Source of the DNA: Candidatus Tariuqbacter arcticus
GTDB lineage: Bacteria; Electryoneota; Tariuqbacteria; Tariuqbacterales; Tariuqbacteraceae
DNA: 13,230 nt
Reading direction: 5' to 3'
NCBI GenBank assembly: GCA_013202315.1
Contig: JABMRZ010000055.1
Coordinates: 1 to 13,230, forward strand
Within the stretch, counting starts at the first letter, position 1; every line of letters starts with the position of its first letter. The notes below the pieces were generated by a model. It was not told the DNA's origin. It ran no database searches and saw only the letters and a program-made list of their open reading frames with translations. This document shows, one piece after another, positions 1 to 8,800 of this stretch. Both the position numbers and the translations under genes were made by a program.

Positions 1-49
1 AAATCTTTGTAGTAAAAAATAGGTATTGAACTATATTGTGATTAGTCAT

Positions 50-391
50 TCAAGAAATCAATCGACTTTTGCAAGAGGTTCTGTGGATAGCATATACTGC
101 TTTATTATATTTAATTTTAAAGATTTTACAACCAAATCCCTCCTCTTTAGCATCCTCTATCAGTTCATATGCAAAAACAACGCCTGGATCTGCTTTAGCT
201 TGTTTGGAAACAAGGCTGGTCTGTGTTTTATCCAAATTTTCATCAATTGGTGCACCATAAAATCTTCCATCTGCTAGAATTGCTTCAGCATGCATAGTGT
301 AGTGAAAAGCCGTACCTGGTCCAATTACTCCAACATTATCGAAAGTGGGAATTTTGTTTTTAATAAACGTTTTCAATTTTTCAGCATTCAT
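50..391 (-). CDS. Hypothetical protein, probably with altered 3' end
   Basis: A 113-residue protein that I do not recognise with confidence. It starts at the ATG at 389-391 with only a weak GGA-containing leader. It has no signal peptide and no membrane segment. The stretch FHYT (about residues 29-32), followed by AILADGRFYG, faintly resembles the H-Y-T...I...G pattern of ADP-ribosyltransferase-like folds, but this is a guess from pattern only. The last residues (TSCKS) are encoded by a 15-bp sequence (64-78) identical to the end of the repeat element near the tRNA. The natural C-terminus was therefore probably replaced when a repeat inserted, and the present stop lies in foreign sequence. 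It is on the same strand as the methyltransferase but 228 bp away, so it is probably a separate unit. Moderately sure it is a gene, unsure it is intact. Confidence 0.5.
   Translation of the reverse strand: MNAEKLKTFIKNKIPTFDNVGVIGPGTAFHYTMHAEAILADGRFYGAPIDENLDKTQTSLVSKQAKADPGVVFAYELIEDAKEEGFGCKIFKIKYNKAVYAIHRTSCKSRLIS
64..78 (+). repeat. Isolated copy of the MITE-like element end
   Basis: GACTTTTGCAAGAGG here is identical to 13036-13050 and to the reverse complement of 13176-13190. A diverged copy, in the opposite orientation, is at 12914-12928. It marks the border of a repeat whose body would lie toward base 1. The sequence between 1 and 63 does not obviously match the body of the copy at 12914-13050, so this is either a different subtype or a decayed copy. 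It overlaps the 3' end of the gene at 50-391. Confidence 0.55.
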
Positions 392-619
392 ATTTCCGAT
401 TTTTCATAATTAAGTGGGTCTTAAAAGTATTTTTCTAACAAGTTAAGAACTCATTTAACTTTTTCAAATATTTTAATCTACTTTTGTTAGCATAGATAAT
501 TTTCCAAATCCCCTCCCCCCAATTCACTCATCTCCCGTCGGGATTACGGAAGCCCTCTCCACCACCGATAACCGATAACCGATTACCGATTACCGTGAGT
601 CATCAAACAGAGTGAATGA
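392..619. other. Intergenic region, no gene seen
   Basis: 228 bp between the small gene and the methyltransferase. The left half is AT-rich and would hold the promoter of the small gene, but no well-spaced -35/-10 pair is visible. A weak AT-rich hairpin (AAGTTAA 440-446, TTAACTT 455-461) is followed by a few Ts. The right half is C-rich and carries a short 7-bp tandem repeat, listed separately. Confidence 0.6.
564..598. repeat. 7-bp tandem repeat (ACCGATA/ACCGATT)
   Basis: Five consecutive 7-bp units: ACCGATA twice, ACCGATT twice, and a degenerate ACCGTGA. It lies just downstream of the stop codon of the minus-strand methyltransferase gene. There is no spacer/repeat alternation, so it is not a CRISPR. 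Such short arrays expand and contract by slippage. Confidence 0.85.
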
Positions 620-1390
620 CTATAAATCCGCCGTCAAAATAAACACATCCCCCTGATAAGCGCACATACCAGGCGGCAGGGTATATCTTTCGCAAACGGC
701 TTGATCGAGTCCCACCAATTCTAACAAATCGTCTTCACGCGGGAAAAAATGGAGATGATAATCCATTGAATAAGGGATATATTCCTGCGAAGGAAGCAGA
801 ATGATTATCCTGCGAGAAGCCACCCGTTTGATTTCCGAAACCGCCTTTCCGATATCCTTCACATGTTCAAGCGTATGCGCCGATACTACTATATCGAAGG
901 CATTCTCTCTGAACGGTAATTTCTCTAAAAACGCTTGAATCAACGGCACATCCGCCCCTAATCTCCGCCGAGCCAATCCAAGGGCGACTCTTGAGATATC
1001 CACTCCGGTCAGTGAACTTGTTTCACTGAGTAATGCTTCTATCAGATATCCATCGCCGCATCCCGCATCAAGCGCTGAAGCCCCTGGGATGACCTTATCC
1101 GCTATTCTCCGTATATCCGCCGGGCTCAGGTCTTGTTCACGGCAATTCTTCCAAGCTTCATCATAGGTTTCAATCCAAATTTCATCATTCGCAGAGAGAG
1201 CCTTCCGCTTCCATTCCAAATCGAACCATGAACCCAGCTTCCCCTGAATTATACGCTTGGAGAATAGGCGGTTATACAGATAATGGATTGGGCGTGGAAT
1301 AACACTCTTGAGCTTGGATTTCCAGGACATAACCAGAGGAGTATTTGTTTGCAACTTATATTGAAAAAGGGGATAGACATTACAGTCCAT
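620..1390 (-). CDS. Class I SAM-dependent methyltransferase
   Basis: A 256-residue protein with a Rossmann-type methyltransferase core of the Methyltransf_11 style. Motif I is LDAGCGDGYL (residues 107-116, the SAM-binding glycine loop), the acidic strand-2 motif is GVDIS (129-133), and motif IV with the following helix is FDIVVSAHTLEHVKD (165-179). The basic N-terminal segment and the YHLHFF stretch near residue 211 are family-variable. The protein is cytoplasmic. The acceptor substrate cannot be read from the sequence; relatives act on lipids, quinones, glycans or small metabolites. The start is uncertain. The upstream ATG (1388-1390) has a G-run directly against it, and an internal ATG (1328-1330, residue 21, MSWKSKLKS) gives a more family-like N-terminus. 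Neither has a clear Shine-Dalgarno at normal spacing. It lies 36 bp after the FecR-domain gene on the same strand, so co-transcription is plausible. Confidence 0.88.
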   Translation of the reverse strand: MDCNVYPLFQYKLQTNTPLVMSWKSKLKSVIPRPIHYLYNRLFSKRIIQGKLGSWFDLEWKRKALSANDEIWIETYDEAWKNCREQDLSPADIRRIADKVIPGASALDAGCGDGYLIEALLSETSSLTGVDISRVALGLARRRLGADVPLIQAFLEKLPFRENAFDIVVSAHTLEHVKDIGKAVSEIKRVASRRIIILLPSQEYIPYSMDYHLHFFPREDDLLELVGLDQAVCERYTLPPGMCAYQGDVFILTADL

Positions 1391-1426
1391 CCCCCGAATA
1401 GGTATTTAGTAACTAATCATTACTTC

Positions 1427-2605
1427 TTACTGAGTGCCGGGACCGCCCCCTTGTGAAGCGGCTGGCTTCACCCTTAAGATTATCTTCTTTTTCCCATCCG
1501 GCGACTCAACGATTTCATAACTGATCACTTCTAATTCGTCATTATTTATCTTGCTTAATATTTCATCAATATCCCCGGTTCCTGTCTTCAATTCACCTCC
1601 GGTATATTTCAACTCATCAACTTCAGTGATACCTAACTTGTTGACTACCGACCTTACCTTTTCGCTTTCCCGCATCTTCTGCTGGCGGGTCTTTACTATT
1701 GTAACGGTTGTTCGTCCGGGCTGGCAATTGTTGCCGGCTACATTTATAGTTAAATCCTTATCTGTCCGTCCCTTAGCGTATAAACTCAATGCGCCGGAGG
1801 CGAGCTGGGCTTCCATTTCATTCGCCCAAGTGTTCCCATCGATGGAAAACAGCGCTCCGGAAGTTGTGGAAGAAATGACTACATTTGAATTGCAATTCAA
1901 ATCGACCCTGTTGGTCTCAGGATTTTGAGCTTTTAATTGTAGTTGGAAGGATTGATTGGGAGCTTGATTGCCCGATGGAGTCTTGATTTCAAGTTTCCAA
2001 TTTGGACCGGTCTCTTCACGCTGTTTAATCTCTTTCTTGGACAGCTTTTGAGGTTTATCGGGCGCTTGATTCGCTCTGGCGGTGCTCTTTTGATTGCGCT
2101 TGACCATAACTTCGCCGAGTTCATTCTGGAATTGTATCAAACCTTCAAAAACGAAGACAGTGGAAGTTCCCAGTTCGTCCACTTTAACCGAGAACTCAGT
2201 CCCCTTAACCGAAGCGACCGACGAAGGGGTTTCAATTTCAAATCTGGTATCACGGCGAGTTACCTTCGCCCAAATTTCGCCCAAAGGCAGGTCGACCGAG
2301 ACATCGAGTTTTCGTTCACCTTTCCGTTCAGCTTTAAGGGTCGCCTCGCTGTTCTCCTGGACTTTAAGCATACTGCCGTCGGTGAATAAAACCGCCACTG
2401 AAGCATCGCTTCCTGTCGTCAAGGCATCGCCGCTGTAGAGTAAATTGCCGGCAGTGGCTACTATCTTTTGCCTGGTGTCGGAACGCTGCATTTTTACTAT
2501 TCCGACCACATTTTTTATCGCCGCAATAGGCCTTTTAGTCTGAGTCTGCGCCAAATCGAAAACAGCCATCGCCGCAACTAAGAATAAACTGATTACAAGC
2601 CTCAT
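1427..2605 (-). CDS. Exported FecR-domain protein
   Basis: A 392-residue protein. It begins with a hydrophobic signal peptide (residues 1 to about 19, likely cleaved after FDLA). A FecR domain spans about residues 55-160. It shows the characteristic order of a GD-x-L-x-T segment, LFTDGSMLKV, a G-x-I-W strand, FEIETPSSVASVKGTEFSV and VFVFEGLIQF. About 203-300 looks like an Ig/invasin-type beta domain (NSNVVISSTTSGALFSID, then DLTINVAG) with two cysteines, C238 and C294, that could pair. The charged C-terminal tail ends in a Gly/Pro-rich segment. In classic FecR the protein is an inner-membrane anti-sigma regulator. Here there is no N-terminal cytoplasmic anti-sigma part and no sigma gene nearby, so an extracytoplasmic structural or scaffolding role is more likely (inference). 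The start is supported by GGGAG at 2614-2618, 8 bp upstream. It follows the giant repeat gene by 206 bp on the same strand. Confidence 0.88.
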   Translation of the reverse strand: MRLVISLFLVAAMAVFDLAQTQTKRPIAAIKNVVGIVKMQRSDTRQKIVATAGNLLYSGDALTTGSDASVAVLFTDGSMLKVQENSEATLKAERKGERKLDVSVDLPLGEIWAKVTRRDTRFEIETPSSVASVKGTEFSVKVDELGTSTVFVFEGLIQFQNELGEVMVKRNQKSTARANQAPDKPQKLSKKEIKQREETGPNWKLEIKTPSGNQAPNQSFQLQLKAQNPETNRVDLNCNSNVVISSTTSGALFSIDGNTWANEMEAQLASGALSLYAKGRTDKDLTINVAGNNCQPGRTTVTIVKTRQQKMRESEKVRSVVNKLGITEVDELKYTGGELKTGTGDIDEILSKINNDELEVISYEIVESPDGKKKIILRVKPAASQGGGPGTQ

Positions 2606-2613
2606 TTATCATT

Positions 2614-2618
2614 CTCCC
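2614..2618 (-). promoter_or_regulatory. Shine-Dalgarno of FecR-domain gene
   Basis: GGGAG on the minus strand lies 8 bp before the ATG at 2603-2605. It supports that start, which also gives a well-formed signal peptide. Confidence 0.7.
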
Positions 2619-2735
2619 ATAGGGGATTTATATTATCTTGAAAATAACCGGTACGCGAGTCCGCGAGCTGGGGATTTTCATTCTTCGTGGTGGATGGTTC
2701 GCGATAGAGACCATCCTCGATGGTTTACTCTGAAA

Positions 2736-2760
2736 ATAGGGGTTAGGGTATAGGGGTTAG
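2736..2760. repeat. Two-copy 14-bp direct repeat
   Basis: ATAGGGGTTAG occurs at 2736-2746 and 2750-2760, separated by GGT. It lies in the gap between two minus-strand genes. No function is evident. Confidence 0.7.
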
Positions 2761-2769
2761 TATGCTGTC

Positions 2770-2794
2770 ATTCCCGCATGCTTTTAGCGGGAAT
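2770..2794. repeat. ATTCCCGC...GCGGGAAT palindrome, possible terminator
   Basis: A perfect 8-bp stem (2770-2777 and 2787-2794) with a 9-base loop, 17 bp beyond the stop codon of the giant gene. The core matches the general form of widely dispersed ATTCCC-N8-GGGAAT repeats (dRS3-like in Neisseria, with similar repeats in many genomes). No T-run follows on the minus strand, so intrinsic termination would be weak. It may act as an mRNA 3'-end stabiliser or be a mobile small repeat. Confidence 0.6.
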
Positions 2795-2811
2795 CCATCC
2801 ACCATTAATTT

Positions 2812-5800
2812 TTACGGTCCAAATAAAAGCTCAATTACCATTTCACCCGATGGGGTAGTGAAATTAGCTATAGCGCTTGGATCGCTGATCGGCTGCCCCT
2901 GGTCATTCAACGATGTAACCTTCCACCAATACGGAGTCGAGAACTGCAATTGCGTAACCCCGCTGGAAGGATATGTAACGGAAGAAGCGCTTACATTATC
3001 ATCGCTCCAAATTACCTGGGTGAATGATTCATTGGAAGAAACTTCAATCCCAAATCTGTTCACCCCTTCAATCGGGTTCCAATTGAATGCGGGCGTTAAA
3101 TTTTCAACCTCTTCGCCCACCGGATAAACCAGTTCAGGAATCAACGCAGTGGAAACGGTGAAACTGACAGCCTCGCATGGATCCCCAATCGGGTTGCCAT
3201 CGCCATCCAATGCCACCCCCTGCCACCAATATGTGCTGCCATATTCCAGAGGTGTTACTCCCTGGCCGGGATAGGCTACAGATGTCCCCGTAACCTGCAT
3301 TGTCGACCAGAGCATATCGCTCAATTCACCATCACTGTAGACCATCACACCATATTTAGCCGCCCCTTCAAGCGCTTCCCAAGAAAAGGTAGGGGTGAGT
3401 GTATATACCGTCGTATTTACCGGCGCAATCAGGATTACGATACCGGTGGTCACCAAAGAGAAACTTCCGGTGTTCGACCACTGCCCCAGCGTATTGCCGT
3501 CAGCGTCCAAAGCCCTCACATGCCAGAAATAATCTTCACCGAAAACTAAAGGCTCATCGGCGCCGTAAATAATCGAAGTTGCGCTTACCTGCGCTTCCCA
3601 AAGCGTCTCATTGAAACCGCTTTCACCTGACACTTGAAGCTGAAAGCCCGCCGCCCCGGTCATTTCACTCCATTCAAATTGAGGTCTGGATGAGGATACT
3701 TCGCCGAGAGGGGCAATTAAATCCACCGTCAAATATTCCGGGGTGCTGAAAGGACCGACATCGGAGGTGAGACCCACCACATTCCCCCCGCCATCCAAAC
3801 CGGTTACCCGCCAGAAATACTCGGTATCCCAATCCAGCGCCGGTTCAGCGGGGTATTGAACGGATGTTCCCTCAATTGTCATAGAATGGTGGATACTGCT
3901 GAAATCACCCGTAGGTGAAACTTCCACCAGATAATTCGCCGCGCCTTCAAGAGCCGTCCAGGACAGAACCGGAGTCAAATCGCTCACGGTTACCCCCAGC
4001 GGTGAAAGCAGACTTACCTGCTCCAAATCCGGGGTGGCGAAATATGCCGCTTCGCTCGGATTTCCATAGGTGGAACCATCCAAATATGCTGAAATACCCC
4101 AATAATATGTGCTTCCATAGGACAGCGCCGCTCCGCCGTAAGGGGTCTGGGTTTCAGATACCGTCGCCTGCCATATAATGTCATCTAACGATTGATTATT
4201 GGCTGCTGTGATAGTATATTCGGTGGCAGCGCCCAACGCCTCCCAGGAAAACTGCGGTGACAGGTCAGGAACCGATGTGTTCACCGGCGCTATAAGCTGC
4301 GGACTACCGACCGGTGTGTGGAAACTGAAGACCTCGCTGGGATCACCCAAAGGATTATCGTTATCATCCAAAGCCTGCACCGTCCAATAGTAAGTGGTAA
4401 AATACTGAAGCGGAATATTTTCTCCTCCATAGGCAGCGCTGGGATTGGGGACTATCTGCGTCCAAAACGGCGCGAGCAACTGAGGGGTTAACCCCATCTT
4501 GATTATATACTTGGGAGCGGGCGTTCTCGGCGACCAGGTGAAGGAAGGGTTAAGGCTGCCAATTGGAGAACCATTCGCCGGACTCAAAAGTGAAGGCGAA
4601 TCAAAGACCGGTGTGTTGAAATACGACACCGCCGAAGGCGCTCCCAACGGCTCCCCTTGTTCATTCAACGGCTGTACCTGCCAATAATAAGTGCTCCCAT
4701 AATCCAAAGGCGGGTCGCCCGGATAGTCTATTGAAGTCCCTTGAAGCGTGGAAGTCCAGAAGATTTGCGACATATCATAATAGCTGAGGTTAATTTCGTA
4801 TGATGACGCATATTGCTGCACTTCCCAGGAAAAATTCGGCGTGAGGTTCTCCACCGTCTCACCGACCGGATATGTGAGGGAAATCGGTTCTAATATTATC
4901 GTGCTGAAGCCGACCGGGTCCGATGCGTAAGCATAGGATTCGCCTGCAGATGTCAAAGCCTGCACCCAAACGCTGTAGAAAGTCCCGAAATCCAAACCGG
5001 GAGTGTCCGGTGGATATGTGTGGTTGGTGCCCATTACCATCTCTTCCCAAATCCAAGTGGAAACATCTACCCCTTCGTTCAAACGCAGGCGGTATTGACC
5101 GGCGCCGGGGATTGCGTCCCAGAAGAACGACGGATTGAGCGGCTGATTATCTGATAATTCAACAGTCAGGTTGTATTCAACTTCCGGCGTCTGGAAGGGA
5201 ACGACGGGAGAGGGATCGGCTAATTCCGCTTCATTTGCATCCAATGCCTGCACCCAAGCATAATATGTGCTCCCAAATGATAACAGCGGCGCATCGGCAG
5301 GATAAGTCGCATTAGTTGCCTGGAAAGTCCCCTCCCAAATCCAGGAACCGGTTTCGGCGGTGGTATTGACACGCAGCCGGTAACTGGCGGTGGTGGGGAC
5401 GGGGTCCCAGGAAAAATCCGGATTCAATGGTGTGTTCTCCGGCACAACTACGGTCAAATTATATTCAATAGCCGCTATGGAATATATAGCCATCCCCGAC
5501 GCCGGACCGTAGGGCTCACCATCGGCGTTCAACGGCTGCAGCCAGACTGCATATGACGCCCCAAATTGAAGCGCCGGCGCGTCCAATGGATAGGTCAAAC
5601 TGGTCAACGCCGTCACACCATTCCAAATGGATGAAGTCATATCAGGTGCATCGTTCCAGTAAAGACGGTAGCTCGCTGCCCCGGGAACAGGATCCCAATC
5701 GACTGTTGGATGCAATGGGTCATCTCCATAAGATATTGTCAAAGATAAAGCCGCTATCTCACAAGTAAAGGGCACAAAGTCGCTTTGAGTGATAATCGTT

Positions 5801-8800
5801 CCATCCTGGTAAGCGTACACCATCGCATAATATTCCACATTGAACGACAGCTCTTCATCATCCGTGGAATAAGTGTAAGTAACCGCGGTGAGTTCGGGAA
5901 TTTGATGAAAAACATCGTTTATATCCGGACTGTTGCAAATCAATAATGAATAGCTTGATGTCCCCGGAACTTCTGTCCAATCGAAAGTTGGATATAAAGG
6001 TTCCAGCTCGTTAATGGTTACGGTCAAGACTAAACCGGTGGTTACTACACAGGTGAATGGTACAAACTCGCTCTGAGTATATGCCGCACCATCGTGATAG
6101 GCGATTACCAAAGCGTAATACTCCACATCATAAATTAATGGTTCATCATCCGCAGAATAGCCATAAGTGGTGGAGGTAAGCCCGGGTACTTCATTGAAAA
6201 TATCACTAACATCGGGTGTATTGCAAATCAGCAATGAATAGCTTTCCGCCGCCGGAACTTCGGTCCAATCGAAGGTCGGGAGCAGGGGATTTACAGTATT
6301 TTCCGTAACCGTCAATTCCGGCACCTCGACCACGCAGGTGAACGGCACGAATTCGCTTTGTGTGTAAGCTATTCCTCCATTATACACAAGCGTGACAGCG
6401 TAATAATCTACATTGAAGGAAAGCGGTTCATCATCCGCAGAATAGCTGTATGTGATACCGGTAAGATCGGGCGCTTCGCTGAAAATATCGTTGATATCAG
6501 GTGAATTGCAGATCAGCAGCGAATAGCTTTCCGCTTCAGGAACCTCAGTCCAGTCGAAACTTGGAAGCAAAGGGTTCACTGTATTTTCCGTTACCGTCAA
6601 TTCCGGAGGCTCAACCTCGCAGGTGAATGGCGTGAATTCGCTTTCAATTATCAATACATCGTTTTGATATGCAAATACTTTTGTATGATGTTCAGTATTA
6701 AACGCAAGCTCTTCATCATCGGCGGAGTAATTATAGTTGGTTGTAGTTATTTCGGAAATTTCGTAAAATACATCGCTAATATCCGGGGTAGTGCAGATTA
6801 AAAGTGTATAATTCGTGGCGGCGGGAATATTGCTCCAGGAAAATTGAGGGAGCAGTGGGGTTGAACTGGGAATGGACACATACAAATCCAGCTCGCCGGT
6901 GAAAACGACAGTGAAGTAAGATAATGGATATTCACCGGGCTGACCTACTAATCCTAAATCCTGATCATCGATCATAAGTTTCCAATAATAGGTCCCGCCG
7001 GGCAATAAGTCCAAATCCGGGTCGGAAGGATAGATGCAGCTCCTATCGCTGCGATTGAGCGAAAATGTGAAAGCCGGATTCAATACTTCCGGGTCGTCGA
7101 TGGCTGAAATCTGAAACTCAAACGCATCGCCTATGCACAAATCCGGCGAATCCCAGCTAAAGTTCGGATATTGTGTGGTGATTTCCTCGCCGCTATAAGG
7201 CGCGGTTAATTCCATAGGGGTAGTGTGAAAGTTGTATTCCGGATAAAATTCCTCTTCTCCAATCGGTTCACCATTTACTATCGGTAAAATTTGCCAGTAA
7301 TAAGTTTCATTGGGCATTAATGGAAGTTCAGCGTCTGCAGGATATTCCAGGAAGGTAGCGCCGATATTTTCAACTACACCCTGATTACTTTCATCGCGAA
7401 TGCGGAGTTCCCAGGAATCGACGCCCGTAGGCCCGCTCCAGGAAAAATTCGGATGCAAGGTGCCGGATTCTTCTCCTTCACCGGGTGTAGACAATTCGAT
7501 GGGCATAACGGAAAAGGAATGTTCCGGGTAGAATTCCTCTTCACCCGCCGGACTGCCGTCTATTACCGGCATAATACGCCAATAATAAGTCACCCCCGGC
7601 ACTATTGGCAGTTCAGCGTCCGCCGGGTATTGAATTGAAGTTGAGCTGATGTCCTCGATCACTCCCTGATTATTCTCATCTCGTATCCGAAGTTCCCAGG
7701 TCTGTATTCCCATAGGACCACTCCAGGAAAAAAGAGGCAGCAGAGTATTGACTTCCTCACCGGAGGCGGGTGTGATTAAATCCAAAGGTTCAACTGTAAA
7801 ACTAAAAATGGGATAATCCTCTTGTTCACCGATTATTCCAAAATTGTCGTCATAGACCGCCACCCGCCAAAAATAAGTCCTGTCGGGCAGAAGCGGCAAA
7901 TCCGCATCGGTTGGATAGGGGAAACTCGTCATAGTAAGCTGATGAGTGAAACCGGGATTATACAATTCCGGGTCGTCTATATCCGAAATCTGAAATTCAT
8001 ATGCGTCGCCCGTGCATAAGTAAGGAGCGTTCCAATCGAAGTTCGGATATATTGTGCTGATCTCATCTTCATTGCCAGGGAAAATCAATTCCACCGGCTC
8101 GACTTCAAAACCGTTAATGGGATAATCATCAGGCTCGCCGATTATGCCGAGGTCGCTGTCATAAACAACGGTTCGCCAGAAATAAGCCCTGCCCGGAATA
8201 AGCGGCAAGTCCGCATCGGAAGGGTAGGGGAAGAACTGAAAAGTAACCTGGTTGGTGTAAGCAGGATTATACACTTCCGGGTCGTCGGCGTCCGAAATCT
8301 GAAATTCATAGAAATCACCTTGACAAAGTCCGGGAGCTTCCCATCTGAAATCAGGCTTCAGCGTATTCGTTTCGGGCGCTTCCAATTCTATCGGTTTTAC
8401 GGTGAATGACAGTTCCTCATAGGATTCGATTTCACCTAAAAGGTCACCTTCGGCGAAGTCGATTTTTCTCCAATAATAGAGTTTTCCCGGCACTAAAGGA
8501 AGTTCAGCATCATTTGGATAATTCAACGAAGCGCCGGTTCCCACCCGGTAAATATTTTCAATAATTCCCTCTTGACCGGCTTCATCCCGAATCTGCATTT
8601 CAAAGGTTTCAACCCCTTCAGGGGCGTTCCAGGAAAATAGCTGACTGAGGGCTAAGACTTCATCCCCCGGACTCGGCTCGAGGATTTCATTATCTTCCAC
8701 ATTGAAAGTCACCGGGTCGCACCACCAACCATAGGGTTGAGCTCTGACTTTCCAATAATATGTTCCACCTGGAATTAAGATTTGTTCCTCTGGAACATGG

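Larger units (their letters stand above)
2606..2811. other. Intergenic region between giant gene and FecR gene
   Basis: 206 bp of non-coding sequence on the transcript between two same-strand genes. It contains an ATTCCCGC/GCGGGAAT hairpin next to the giant gene's stop (2770-2794). It also has two copies of ATAGGGGTTAG with a 14-bp period (2736-2746 and 2750-2760). Two mutually exclusive small hairpins share ACCATC at 2710-2715: GGATGGT 2692-2698 with ACCATCC 2710-2716, or ACCATC 2710-2715 with GATGGT 2719-2724. An AT-rich patch just upstream of the FecR start could hold a -10 box, but no matching -35 is visible. Confidence 0.6.

Noticed and set aside
564..598. CRISPR array
   Set aside because: The 7-bp units are directly adjacent with no spacers.
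1943..2389. Plus-strand open frame of 148 codons opposite the FecR-domain gene
   Set aside because: It is the antisense shadow of a strongly supported gene, with no domain, no ribosome site and a low-complexity composition.
2762..3127. Plus-strand open frame over the end of the giant gene
   Set aside because: It begins inside the ATTCCCGC palindrome and is antisense to two repeat units; there is no independent evidence.
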